64,000 bases of DNA from Astropecten irregularis. Lineage: Eukaryota > Echinodermata > Asteroidea > Paxillosida > Astropectinidae. Where the stretch lies: assembly GCA_963971285.1 (NCBI GenBank), contig OZ020250.1, positions 10,028,499 through 10,092,498 of the forward strand, read 5' to 3'. The notes under the pieces were generated by a model. That model was not told where the DNA came from and made no database searches. It saw only the letters and a list, made by a program, of their open reading frames with translations. Position numbers and translations under genes: made by a program. Positions 37,501 through 54,778 of this stretch are shown piece by piece (the first letter of the stretch is position 1; each line of letters starts with the position of its first letter).

Positions 37501-38299
37501 TGGGAGGCTAAGGCTATTCCATTATTAGGTCAACTATCACTGGAAAATTAAAGTGTAGGAACAATTGCAGGAGCACCCATATCATGGCCTTCATGGAATT
37601 CCAAGGTTGTAGAAAGAGAAACTGAGCTGAAATGTGTGGGTCTTTAGGGATAATGTACTTAATTATGATGAGCTCAGGCACAGATTTATGTTTGGGGGGG
37701 GGGGGGGGGCTAGACCCTTCGCATGTGACATCATTGTCTTATATCCACTTCTGCTATTTTGGCACATAATACATGTAACTGAAAAGATCCAGATTTGTTG
37801 TCTCTACAACTGATTTTGCAAGGGATAGTTAATATGTTCTTGCTGAATAGGTTGTCATTAATGAATGATTTTGCCCACTGATTTCTATCTAAGCCTTATT
37901 TATCATTTTGTCCAATGTGTTCAAAGTTACCATCCGACAGTTGAGGTTGTGTTGTTCCCTTTGCAGGTTGACACCAGAACGTGGGGTCAAAGGTCAGCAT
38001 GGTGTTGGCTAATAGCATTGGTGTCTCTGACTTTGAATGACATTCGTAGAATTCAACTATTGTCAAATCGTGCTGCTGACCTAAAGAGGGCAGGTACGTT
38101 TCACTCTACCCAAGGTGAGGAACTTCGTAGTGACATGCAGAAAGCTTACCTACAACTCCTAATAGATGTCAGTGATGTCTGGATTCCATTGTCAGTGCTC
38201 CAGTATGTTAGCAAGGGATTGGGGGCTTTTGGAGGCGTCGTATCTTCAATTACAGCGATCCATGTGGTATGGAATAAGACACTTCACGATATGAAATAG
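25529..38299 (+). CDS. PEX11: PEX11, peroxisome division/elongation membrane protein
   Basis: PEX11 proteins insert an amphipathic helix in the peroxisomal membrane and drive tubulation and fission. Exons 25529-25614, 32103-32227, 36010-36173 and 37967-38299 splice in frame (GT/AG) to 235 aa; the family is usually 235-260 aa. The start ATG at 25529 opens MYLNHQHQSFLRNF. The first junction restores SYTEGRDKLYR-ITQYASRFL, matching the family's GR(D/E)..R..QYA motif; the second restores SRK-LFRMFRCAEFAQKAL. The last exon has VDTRTWGQRSAWCWL, then DVWIPLSVLQY and the hydrophobic C-terminal GAFGGVVSSITAIHVVW, most like vertebrate PEX11A/B. Introns of 6.5, 3.8 and 1.8 kb are loaded with transposable elements. 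Convergent with PECR. The first exon is short and was found only by motif, so it is a little less certain than the others. Confidence 0.92.
25685..25808. repeat. perfect 57-bp-arm hairpin in PEX11 intron 1
   Basis: Arms 25685-25741 and 25752-25808 are exact reverse complements (start TAGCCCCACACATAGGG), with a 10-bp loop. It begins 71 bp after the PEX11 exon 1 donor. It has no counterpart elsewhere in the window. Confidence 0.92.
25971..26135. repeat. inverted repeat with internal direct repeat
   Basis: The outer arm CCTGAAGTTTAGTACACTCA is matched inverted at about 26103-26121; GTTTAGTACACTCAGG is repeated directly in the left arm; the inner arm is CAGCTTCTAG..CACCTAGA and its complement. 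Confidence 0.8.
26373..26649. repeat. 277-bp inverted repeat
   Basis: The ends GGTAACGGTTTACAAGCAGG and CCTGCTTGTAAACCGTTACC are complementary and continue through CTATAAAGGGAATAAAA. The interior is unique. Probably a MITE. Confidence 0.82.
26932..27436. repeat. 505-bp foldback element
   Basis: The arm starts GGTCCAAGTACCTTGTGTGT and the right end is its complement. The arms pair through TCACCTCCAAAACGATCCTA and AAGATAATTTTTTCCCT to a centre near 27190. Related short arms (TAACTTGGACCCTAAA) occur at 26875 and form their own hairpin at 27915-27980. Confidence 0.82.
27915..27980. repeat. 66-bp hairpin
   Basis: AGTCTGAGTAATTTGGACCC pairs with GGGTCCAAGTTACTTGGACT. It uses the same end sequence as the 26932 foldback. 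Confidence 0.8.
28010..28085 (-). repeat. tRNA-like repeat fragment
   Basis: Inverted fragment of the tRNA-bearing foldback family: GAACAAAGAAAAATTGACTG, then a complement of the B-box/anticodon arm (GATTCTAACCAATGACCTCC). The A-box half is missing. Confidence 0.6.
28190..29050. mobile_element. foldback element with TGATTTAAAT repeats
   Basis: The left end carries tandem TTTTTTTGATTTAAAT units (28205-28305) and the right end carries GATTTAAATCATGATTTAAA (28990-29040). The interior holds ACATGTAC repeats and a 91-codon open frame (28377-28652) that matches no family I know. Probably a non-autonomous transposon. Confidence 0.6.
29590..29945 (+). mobile_element. tRNA-bearing foldback element, left end lost
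   Basis: The right arm contains the tRNA-like block 29831-29889 (an AGGGCTGG..TAGAGCGCC head lacking part of the A box, then CGCCGGTTCAAAATCC) and the flank TTTTTCTTTGTTCACC. The left arm starts within the family at ATCTTTGTTCGTTTGGCAGT and lacks its tRNA part. Centre near 29700. Confidence 0.7.
30190..31000 (-). pseudogene. Penelope-like element reverse-transcriptase relic
   Basis: Minus-strand frames read LRSLRSRTDIIIKPADKDSA, VVIMDRAQYIDEVLRHVNN and, after stops and shifts, GTFDVTALYTNIPQ. These match the Penelope-type RT pattern (IKPADKG..V.MDR..Y, then D.ALYTNIPH). Several frameshifts and stops; no GIY-YIG endonuclease seen. Located in PEX11 intron 1, antisense to the gene. Confidence 0.75.
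32540..33330 (-). pseudogene. Tc1/mariner-type transposase relic
   Basis: The minus-strand frame reads DKIVNIVYRREPTILAQPEI, then RTFQDMGLRSRKAVAHHLLL and FVDEVYVFGYLGRKDCVVR. The order (HTH linker, GLRSR..A..PLL, then E..F..FG..GR..V.R) resembles the Tc1 family. The catalytic DDE residues cannot all be placed and the C-terminus is missing, so it is taken as a broken copy. Confidence 0.5.
33720..34330 (+). pseudogene. LINE reverse-transcriptase C-terminus and 3' tail
   Basis: Plus-strand frames read LAGIPPHNLRRDAATRQAAL, then, after stops, NTDRCDCGEVQTADHLVEHC when shifts are allowed. This is the LINE ORF2 Cys/His C-terminus. The segment ends in a GAAGAAGAAG run (about 34330), like the copy at 19935. 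Nested inside the PEX11 intron 2 composite. Confidence 0.7.
34463..34890. mobile_element. MITE with TTTAAAGGTTTACTGTAATC ends
   Basis: 428 bp; inverted ends TTTAAAGGTTTACTGTAATC / GATTACAGTAAACCTTTAA. Inside is a second inverted pair around TGACGTCACATACAGAAC / GTTCTGCATGTGACGTAA. Confidence 0.8.
36640..37130. mobile_element. tRNA-bearing palindromic foldback element, most complete copy
   Basis: About 490-bp palindrome in PEX11 intron 3. Each arm holds a tRNA-like block: minus strand 36677-36742 and plus strand 37003-37070, each with an A-box-like TAGCTCAGTTGGTAGAGC (TAGCTCAGTTGGTAGAGCG on minus) and a B-box-like GGTTTGAATCC. Both face outward. Outside them lies an AAATTTCTTTGTT flank, and inside GATCCTTGGGATATAGCGGT and its complement. 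The centre is near 36880. The tRNA cloverleaf is imperfect (3' T-stem and acceptor do not pair), so these are tRNA-derived, not tRNA genes. Confidence 0.85.
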
Positions 38300-38639
38300 C
38301 ATATCAAGTTAAAATCTTAATCCTATATGCTCCATCAAGTATTTAGGTGCGACAGTTCTTGTGTGGTTTTGTATGTTTTGAACATGAATGATAACTACAT
38401 GTGTATAGGGATCATGCATTTGGCCCATGAACTAAACTCTTATAACTGAAGACAACTCTTTTGCAAACCTTTCTTCATTTTAATATGAGTGAACTTTACT
38501 TGAACCAGATTCAAGAAGGATTTTGGCAAATCACTGCAAAGAATATAGCTTGAAATACTGTACCAATTTTGCATGACAATGATACAAATTCAGAAATGAA
38601 TTCGAGGTCACACTTGGAAAAGTGCCCACATAAAGGGCA

Positions 38640-38945
38640 TATACAACATTGGTAACAAAACCAACCGGAAATGTTCACAGATTTACATATAACTTAAAGG
38701 ATATAAGGACGGTAATGGTAGAAACATACTGTGAAAATGTTTCTGCCTGAAATGCTGCATTCATCCAGAAAAGAGTAAAACCAAACACCAAAACATTTTT
38801 GATATTGGCATGATCTAAAATGGGACGGCTATTCCCTCACAATTTCGCGTAACAATTGCAACGTTTTTTTCGCTGTTTTCTACTGTTTTCAATTATCATT
38901 TGAGCTGAAAATTTCACAGGTTTGTTTTGATTCAAAGAAAAATCA
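38640..38945. mobile_element. MITE family A, truncated copy
   Basis: Starts within the family at GAAATGTTCACAGATTTACA and continues through GGTAGAAACATACTG and TGCTGCATTCATCCAGAAAA. The terminal TATCATACTTTGG repeats are lost. Confidence 0.65.
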
Positions 38946-39080
38946 AATAATGAGCACCGATCAGCTGCTCTGTCACCTTTACCAACATTGTGCATGCCCT
39001 TTAAAATGCAAGAAAGAAATGTGAAAGAAGAAAAAGGAGACGAAGAGTTATGCCTGACAGTGCTTGGGTGGACTAGTAGC

Positions 39081-39468
39081 TTAGGCCATAAAAAAAAAAT
39101 TGTTGTATTGGCGTAACCCGCCCAACCCAAAAATATGCCCCGACCGTAAACATTTTAAACCAAAAAAATAAAATAAAAAAAATCGGGAAAAAAATAAAAT
39201 GAAATAAAAAATAAAATAAAATAAAAAAATTGCAAATTTGTATGCAGATTAAAAGCTTCAAAGGACCAAAAGATGGAAACCAGACTGGTTAAAGTTGTTA
39301 TGTCATTTCTTGTCTTTATTTGACACGTCAAATACTGTGATATACAGGGGGAAAAGCATTTAATACCCCAGGGAAAATTTAATTAAAAAAATAAAAAATC
39401 CGCCCGCCCTACCCTATTTTCCCAACCTCCGTTACGCCAATACAACAATTTTTTTTTTATGGCCTTAG
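39081..39468. mobile_element. MITE with ATTGTTGTATTGGCGTAAC ends
   Basis: About 385 bp; ends GGCCATAAAAAAAAAATTG / CAATTTTTTTTTTATGGCC continue as complementary TTGTATTGGCGTAAC. The centre includes an AAAATAAAAT simple tract. Non-coding. Confidence 0.85.
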
Positions 39469-39599
39469 CCACAACTGAGTACCAGTAACAATTCTCATGA
39501 AGACTAAGACTGATATTTCCCTCTTTTTATTAATCAAAATTTTATTTCAGTTGGGGTCAAATGGTTAGGTGAAGCCGTTAGCCTTGGCCAGCAGACTGC

Positions 39600-39725
39600 C
39601 ATCTATAAGGGCAGAGGCAATTAATTTTGTCTTAATATGCAAATTAGGCTTGCCTTTCACTGGTCAAGCCTAATTTGCATATTATCTATGTCCTGACCAA
39701 AAATCATTAATATCCATAATTTTGT
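39600..39725. repeat. short inverted repeat with TATGCAAATTAGGCTTG
   Basis: AATATGCAAATTAGGCTTG and its complement CAAGCCTAATTTGCATATT lie about 14 bp apart, forming a hairpin. The same arm plus TCATTAATATCC-like flank occurs at about 2190-2260. Confidence 0.7.
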
Positions 39726-40243
39726 CTTGCACGGTTTTCTTACCCCTTTCAGTCCTGTTTGCAATGTGAAGAGACCAGTGCATCTATTTTGTCTTATCTT
39801 GTTTCATTGTAAGGGGCTGGTTTACCGTTTCATTGGACCTTAGTTTGCCCTCTTTTTTCTTGTTCTATGTGCCTCTTTTGCTGATTGTACAGGATCTTGA
39901 ACTTGGTGGTAATGCATCAAGAGGCTGATCTATCAGCGTGTGTTAAATGCTGGGATAGGTGTACTGCCATGGACATGCATGGATGGCTGTCTGTGCATCT
40001 ACTTCTGGTTGCTTTTCCGAGGCCATCTGAGTGCCTCTGTTGTTTCGGCAGAGGGTTTGCTGGATCATCTGTTGTCTATCTTGGGGCATTGTCCAGGTCT
40101 TTGGAGTAGGCAAACTGGTCCTTTTTCCTCCACTCTATCTGTCATGCCAATTGGTATAAATGAATCCCATTCTCAACCTCCTTCCAAATTCCCGCCTGCT
40201 AGGGGTCCTAAAACCAAAGCCCTAAACTTATGCTTGCCATTGC

Positions 40244-41795
40244 TAAAGCCCCTTTCACACCAGGCCTATGTAGTGTTACGTAGTGTTGCGTATAATCGTG
40301 TACGCTGAAATAAGACGGCGTATTTAAGGTGAGTCTGTTTGGATATGCGATGGCTAAAGTTGCGTACCCTGTGCAGAAGCACCACGTACCTACCAGCATA
40401 ATATATAGGGCCACTGATTTTCCGCGATCGCGGAAAACGGACGGAATTCGCGGAATCGGCTCCTTGAAACGGAAACTGGATTTTCAAGATGACAACAGAA
40501 AATCTTTATTTTCCAGTCATATTTTATTATACAACATGCTGAAAATCGTAGAACTTTGTAATAACTGCAAAAGGCACCCAGAGATATGCAAATAAAAGCA
40601 AAAGAAAAGGCCACCTTTCCGGTCGTAAAGCGCCGAAACACCGTCGTACTGTAGCGTAGAAAATACACAGCGTACACGGGCAACAGAGCTCACTCAACGG
40701 CAGACACATCTCGATCGCACGGTGACTACAGCGACCACGCGGTGTGATGTGCACGATGTATGATGGTTTGTTGCGGTCGGAATTAATAGACTTGTCTTGG
40801 TCCTTGCAATACTTTAGAAGCGTTTTTTTACGTACGTAATCGTGATGGTGTGAATCAGTCGTGTGAGGGCGCACGATGAACAGCGATCGAACATCTTGGA
40901 TCAAGACTATGGATGTACAAAATGGCTGCCCATGCGGTCGGGTATGTGAATTCGAAGTCGAAACGATCGCGAGCATACGTCAAATGTAGCGAGTGTTTTC
41001 GCTGAATTTATACCGGTGTTATTAGGGTTAATATTAAGTGTATTCATTATTTCGTTTGTTCATTCATTTTTCATTTGATCATTTTGTAATCTGAATAGTG
41101 GTCTTTGGAATCAAGTTGTAGCGTTCCTGTGTCTGTTAATTTCAATTTGCGATAGGCCCCTATTAGTATTACTGGGCCTATTAATTATTTTTGTTTAGAG
41201 CTTACGGTTTTACGGTTTAACCGAGTCATGGTCTCACGGTTTTATCAGTTTTTATTTCTTTCAAAACCGCCCAACCTTACAACAGAATTGAAGCATGAAA
41301 CTGAAACTCTTTGCTTGTTAATAATTAACCAATGTAATACCCTCTTTAATGCATTTTTATGTGCTGAAAAAGTGAAACGGAATTTTTTCAGCCTGAAGCG
41401 GAATTCAGGATTTTTCAAAACGGAATTTGCCCTTTTCTGAAACGGAAAATCATTGGCCCTAAATATATTTGCCGTACATGCGCGTAGGATTGCATATAAC
41501 AGACGTAGGGTAGCTTACTGTTGCGTAGGCATTGCGTACAGTAGCGTAGTGTTGCGTAGATTTGCATAAAAACTGTGTACGTCCAGTGTCCAGTGCTCTA
41601 CGCCAAGAGTACGCAAAAAGGTTAAACATGTTTATTTTTTTGCGTACATATCGCGTAATCCACCTGCGTATTTGGCGTATGGTTACGTAAGCCAGCATAA
41701 ACTAGCATAGGAAGTTTATAAGAACAGCGTAGGGTAGTGTAGTTGATACGCAACTCTACGCAACTGTACATAAGGCCCGGTGTGAAAGGGGCTTA
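40244..41795. mobile_element. foldback transposon with TAAAGCCCCTTTCACACC ends
   Basis: 1552 bp. Terminal inverted repeats TAAAGCCCCTTTCACACCAG / CCGGTGTGAAAGGGGCTTA; subterminal GTAGTGTTRCGTA motifs are repeated many times on both arms. No transposase frame. A second inverted pair, 40406-41461, sits inside it and looks like a later insertion. Confidence 0.85.
40406..41461. mobile_element. element nested in the 40244 foldback
   Basis: Ends TAGGGCCACTGATTTTCCG / CGGAAAATCATTGGCCCTA are complementary apart from one position; GAAACGGAA(A/T)T repeats lie near both ends. The interior has several short open frames without recognisable similarity. Confidence 0.7.
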
Positions 41796-41949
41796 AAGAT
41801 GGAGAATAACGATTTGTGAAAAAATGAAACAAATACAAATCCTTGTTTATAAGACATATAAGAACCTTCTCATAATATTCAATGGGGCTGTTGTTTTTTT
41901 CTTTATTCAGTAATATTGGAAATAAAATTTGATAGTAATTGTCAATTCT

Positions 41950-42360
41950 TGGGACTATTTACCCAAACTGGCCGTGGGTGGCGCTATTTAAATTCATGTC
42001 AATGTGTGACGTAGTAGAGGGGATACGGTCCACGAACGAATCCTCTCGGTGCGCGGGAGTTGTATGGGATTTCCAATGAGTTTTGTGTACATGCAGTTTT
42101 TGTATGCTAAAACTGTCCGAATCACTGCCCGAATGATCATTAATATCCGATTGGTACATTGATTCTTCATCGATGCTCTATTCCTACCAAGGACGGTCGC
42201 CATATGTATCATTTTCAACCATTTTACTTTCGAAATGATTGGAGTGCATGTATTGCGTGTGGGAATGTAATATGCAACACACTGTGTATAAATATTCATA
42301 AGGAAAGCGAATCCCCTCTTCTACGTCACCAACTTGAGGAAAACATAAATATTCATGATA
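41950..42360. repeat. unclassified repeat-like block
   Basis: Inverted pair around TGACGTAGTAGAGGGGAT (about 42006) and ATCCCCTCTTCTACGTCA (about 42311). Overlapping minus-strand frames of 66-101 codons include an acidic/serine stretch (DINDHSGSDSDSF) but no domain I can name. Confidence 0.45.
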
Positions 42361-42544
42361 TGTAAATGAACCAAAAACGGGCACAGTCGAGAGAAAATTT
42401 ATCATTCTTGGCGAATGTGGAACGGTAAAAGGTGGCTTAAAATTCACATCAAGAAACTTCAAAAAGTGAGGGTTTATTATATGTTTACCTTAATTGGAGC
42501 TAGGTGAACAAAATTTTACGTGAACATCTTATTTTTCGAAATCG

Positions 42545-43895
42545 TTGGAGCCCAGCTTTAAAGGGGTCAGAGGGAATCTTGCTTCAATCCAGTCATTTCT
42601 CCAGATGAACTCCCCTGACCTCCTTGCTCTTTGTGAGTCCCATCTTGCTGATGAGATAATGTCCAGCACATTGTCAGTGCCTGATGTTATTCATAGGCTG
42701 GATGCCTCACCTTGTTATGGTCTCTGTGTATTTGCAAAGACATCCCTTCCTCTTGTTCGAGAAACCTCACTTGAGGATGTAACACATGAATATATTGTGC
42801 TTGCATTTACCTGTACTTTTTGTACTTTTCACCATCATCAAACAGTGGTGCTGTTTTGATGTAATATCAAACAGCATTGATCTATCTCTGTCTCGTCATC
42901 CCTCTGCTGAGGTAATTGTTTTTGGCAATTTGAATGTCTATGTCTACCATAAGGATTGGCTGGTTTATTCTCGCAACACAACCACTGCTGGTACTGCTGC
43001 TTTTAACTTTGCTATGTCTCATGACCTTACTCATATCGTACCTGCCCCTACTCATATTCCTGGCCGTGCTGGTGATTAAAGATACCTTCTGGATTTGTTT
43101 CTCTGCTATTAATCCCAATAAATGTAATCCCAAAATCCCAGGTCTACTGGCAATATTCTATCACTAATCACTGAGCACTTAAACAGAGCCCTGGTCCGAC
43201 GTGGTCAAGCTAGGCTCGCTGCCCTTGATATTTCTAAGGCCTTTGATAAAGTTTGGCACAAACTCGGGTCATATGCTTGCTCAATCTGATGACTGACTTT
43301 CTCTGCGAGTGGCAAATCTCTGTGGTACTTGAGGGACAGGCAAGCTCAGCATACAAATGGTGTCCTAAAAGGTTCTGTCTTGGGGCCAACCTTATTTTTG
43401 GTATACATCAATGACCTGCCTTGCCTTGTCTCGTCCCAAATTGCTATGTATGCTGACAACACTACACTGTTTGCTGCATATCCTGATGCCGCTTCTGCCC
43501 AATCTAGTTTGCAAGCTAGTATTGCTCTCAACCAAGATCTTGCAAAAATTACTACCTGGGAGAACGACTGGCTTGTCACTTTTAAGCAGAGAAAGACTCA
43601 CCTACTATCTTTATCAAGTTGCAGATCACCCCAGATTCATGCTTTGTCAATGAGCTCAGTGTATCTGCTGATACACATTCTAACATACAATTACTGGGAC
43701 CTGATCTCACTTCAAACTCTCATGGGACAAGTGTATTGCTAGAAGGGCTTCTTCATGGGACAAGTGTATTGCTAGAAGGGCTTCTCAACACCTAGGCTGC
43801 GTGTACCGGGCACAGCAGTACCTTCCCCATCTGCCAATTTGTACCTGTACAAGTCCACCATACAACCTGTCATGGAATACTGTTCTCATATCGGT
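42545..43895 (+). pseudogene. degenerate LINE: endonuclease and reverse transcriptase
   Basis: In order: endonuclease-like PDLLALCESHLAD and a GNLN variant of the GDFN motif (IVFGNLNVYV), PTHIPGRAGD; then RT motifs ALDISKAFDKVWH (palm motif A), GSVLGPTLFLVYINDLP (motif B region) and MYADNTTLF, where the catalytic YADD reads YADN. The tail has LGCVYRAQQYLP. Stops and shifts separate the pieces and much of the RT N-terminus is missing. A 33-bp direct duplication (GGGACAAGTGTATTGCTAGA) is at about 43722-43788. Confidence 0.85.
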
Positions 43896-44240
43896 ACATG
43901 GGGGGTCGCTGGTTGGAATCCCACCCCAGTAAATTTTTCTTTGTTCACTTTTCAATTACTTAAATTTCAGTCAGTTTCCCTTGTGGTTATTTGATGATTA
44001 TATTTAAAAAAAAGAAAGAAAAAAAAAGCTGTATCCTCTTTGAATGATCCCCCATGTAACATTCTTAGGTTGCAGCATTGCTGCGTGTATCGGTGATCCC
44101 TGGGATATGGCGGTGTGTGCATGGTTTGATGGCTTCTGACTGCCAAACAAACAAAGATGGTTGACAATTTGGGAAACCACCAACATAGGGCTGGATAGCC
44201 TTAGTTGGTAGAGCGCCTGTACGGTATTCAGGAGGTCTGT
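43896..44240 (+). mobile_element. tRNA-bearing foldback family, rearranged copy
   Basis: Begins inside the tRNA-like block (GGTCGCTGGTTGGAATCCC) exactly where the LINE relic stops, continues through the usual TTTTTCTTTGTTCAC flank, then a second unit runs to the tRNA head 44186-44236 (GGTAGAGCGCCTGTACGG), which is cut off after GGAGGTC. Confidence 0.7.
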
Positions 44241-44328
44241 TCTTCTCTCTCCTTACATTTAGCCCTCATCGGCCTTGTGTAAGTTGTGTTGGGCAATATT
44301 TGTAAAAAAACAAATACAGAAAAGAATA

Positions 44329-44767
44329 CACCGATCCAGTAGGCCACGCCCACCATAGCAACGTCCAAGTAACAACGAAAACATGCACACGCACAGTCGC
44401 ACACAACATGTCACGATTGCCCACATGCGATGCACAGCATACCCTAAACCAACGAAAGCACTTCTCTCCGCTGGACTTTAGTTTTGAAAAAGGCCAAAAA
44501 TGTACATTTCCTCTAAGCCAGGGCACCGAGAGTCAGAAATATAATGAAAATAAAAACACCACTTGACTGTGGTTAAGGATAAAATTCAGGTTTGTATAAG
44601 AATTGCCTTGTACATACAAAACAAAAGTAAACTCAACGAAAAGTTTGCAGTAAAGAATACAAAATTCATAATGCCATGTCGGACAGAATTGGCAGCAATT
44701 TGTCGGACCTTAAATAACGCGTTGTGATTAGTCAGTTTGTTAAGGGGCGAGGCCTACTGGATCGGTG
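44329..44767. mobile_element. MITE family E, copy 2
   Basis: 439 bp, TA on both sides, ends CACCGATCCAGTAGGCC / GGCCTACTGGATCGGTG. Same length and layout as 16319-16756 but diverged inside. Confidence 0.85.
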
Positions 44768-45369
44768 TATTGCCTAAATGAAATTCAAGTTCTCAAGCAA
44801 ATACATGTAAAATAATGAATGTATAAGAGATTCAAAATGTTAGCAATTTGAAACAGCCTTTGGTCAGTTTTTATTCTAATGTCGATAGGCAGAATTTGTC
44901 AACATAATTATCTGTGTGTTAATATTTTGACTGCACATGAAACATTACAAAGATGAAAAGTGGACTGGTCTTATTTAATAATGAAAAATAATGTGCACAA
45001 AAGGAAAATCTCGTCTTTATATTGACTTTATATTCAGGATAAATGCACATAATTGTAAAGAGGAATAATAAAGCTTTCCAATGATACCAGTTTTACCGTT
45101 CATATCAGTAACAAAAAAGATATCATCCCTAAAACTTGAGTTGCAGAACTTTTCTCGAGTCTTATTTTTAGAAAGCTGTGTTGGATTTCACAAAAACTTT
45201 ATGATTAATCTTAAGATGAGTTGTCAATATCACCATGGTGATTTGCATTGTGACATCACACTTTGCCTAGCAATGAAGCAATGTGTTCATGATTTAAGAT
45301 TAATATTTAAGATTAATAGTGCTTGATGAAATCGACCACAGATCTATTTTGATGAACAATTTAGATCTT

Positions 45370-45577
45370 AAGGTCTTTTCACACGATGCAAAAAGACGTT
45401 GCAAGTCTTGCAAGTTTGCTCATGCTTGAGAATTCTTACAAAAGCATCATCATGTGAAAGGACACAAAACACTTGAGAGTGACCTACGCCCCTGGTGAAT
45501 CCTTCAGAAATCTCTCAAGCATGGGAATAATTACAAGCATTGCAAGTTTTTTTAATAGCATCATGTGAGAAGGCCTT
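45370..45577. mobile_element. MITE with AAGGTCTTTTCACACGATGC ends
   Basis: 208 bp; ends AAGGTCTTTTCACACGATGC / GCATCATGTGAGAAGGCCTT, and inner GCAAGTCTTGCAAGTTTG / GCATTGCAAG repeats. Non-coding. Confidence 0.8.
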
Positions 45578-45948
45578 TACACTATTAAGTCTAAGCTCGT
45601 TAATGCCTAGGTTTTAGATAGTGATGTAGCCTTTAAAGTCATGTGATACTAGTGGATAGGGCTTTGGATGATTTTGTGTGGGAAGGTTTACAGTATATGG
45701 TACATGTAATAGACCATTAATTCTAAATATTTTCTCTCAATCATAAAACAAATATGTTACAAAACCCATGTGCTGAATTGAAATTGTTAAGATACATTCT
45801 AATTATTTATCTACATTTTCCTTTTTAGTATCAATGATATAATTTATTTTAATTGTACATTAAACACAAAATTTTGTTGACAGTTTTTACACTGTATAAA
45901 ATTGTATAAATTGTAATAAAATAAGAAGTAATTCACACCTGTGCAATG

Positions 45949-54286
<8,338 letters not shown>

Positions 54287-54489
54287 GTTCTTTCACAACT
54301 GCATGTATTTGCATTGGGCCATGCCATGACCTTTTTTCCAGACGCGACTTCGGGGTCCCTTATTTCTACGGCTTCGGCTACGGCTCCTGTCCGTCATTGC
54401 ATAATGCATAGAGCTAGTAGGAATAGCTCTATAATGTGAGCTGTCCATATATCATTTTGCAGAGAGGATATAGGCTAGGCTAGCTCAAA

Positions 54490-54778
54490 AACAATTACCA
54501 AAGTATAACTTTCAGGGTATGAAGATGATAGAAACCTACCGTTAATTTTTTTCCGACTGAAATGGTGCATTTTTCCAGAAATTAGTAAAACAACGACCGA
54601 AAATCTTTATTGCTCTTTTAAAAAAGATCAAAAATAAAAGAGAAAGGCTTAAGAAATACAGTTGCTGTTTTCACTGTTTTCACATATCTATGACTGTTAC
54701 TGTATCTGTCATGATATTTATGCCCATGAATCTGTATTTCTTTGATAAAAACCAAAGTATGATATTACCTTTAATGGG
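54490..54778. mobile_element. MITE family A, internally shortened copy
   Basis: Retains AACTTTCAGGGTATGAAGATG, GATGAAT-type interior and the terminal CCAAAGTATGATATTACCTT; the first part is truncated. About 200 bp upstream of the PECR start. Confidence 0.7.

Noticed and set aside
37865..37966. upstream extension of the last PEX11 exon as coding
   Set aside because: The frame is open back to 37865, but acceptor ttgcag at 37966 joins the previous exon in frame and restores family similarity at VDTRTWGQRS; the extension shows none.
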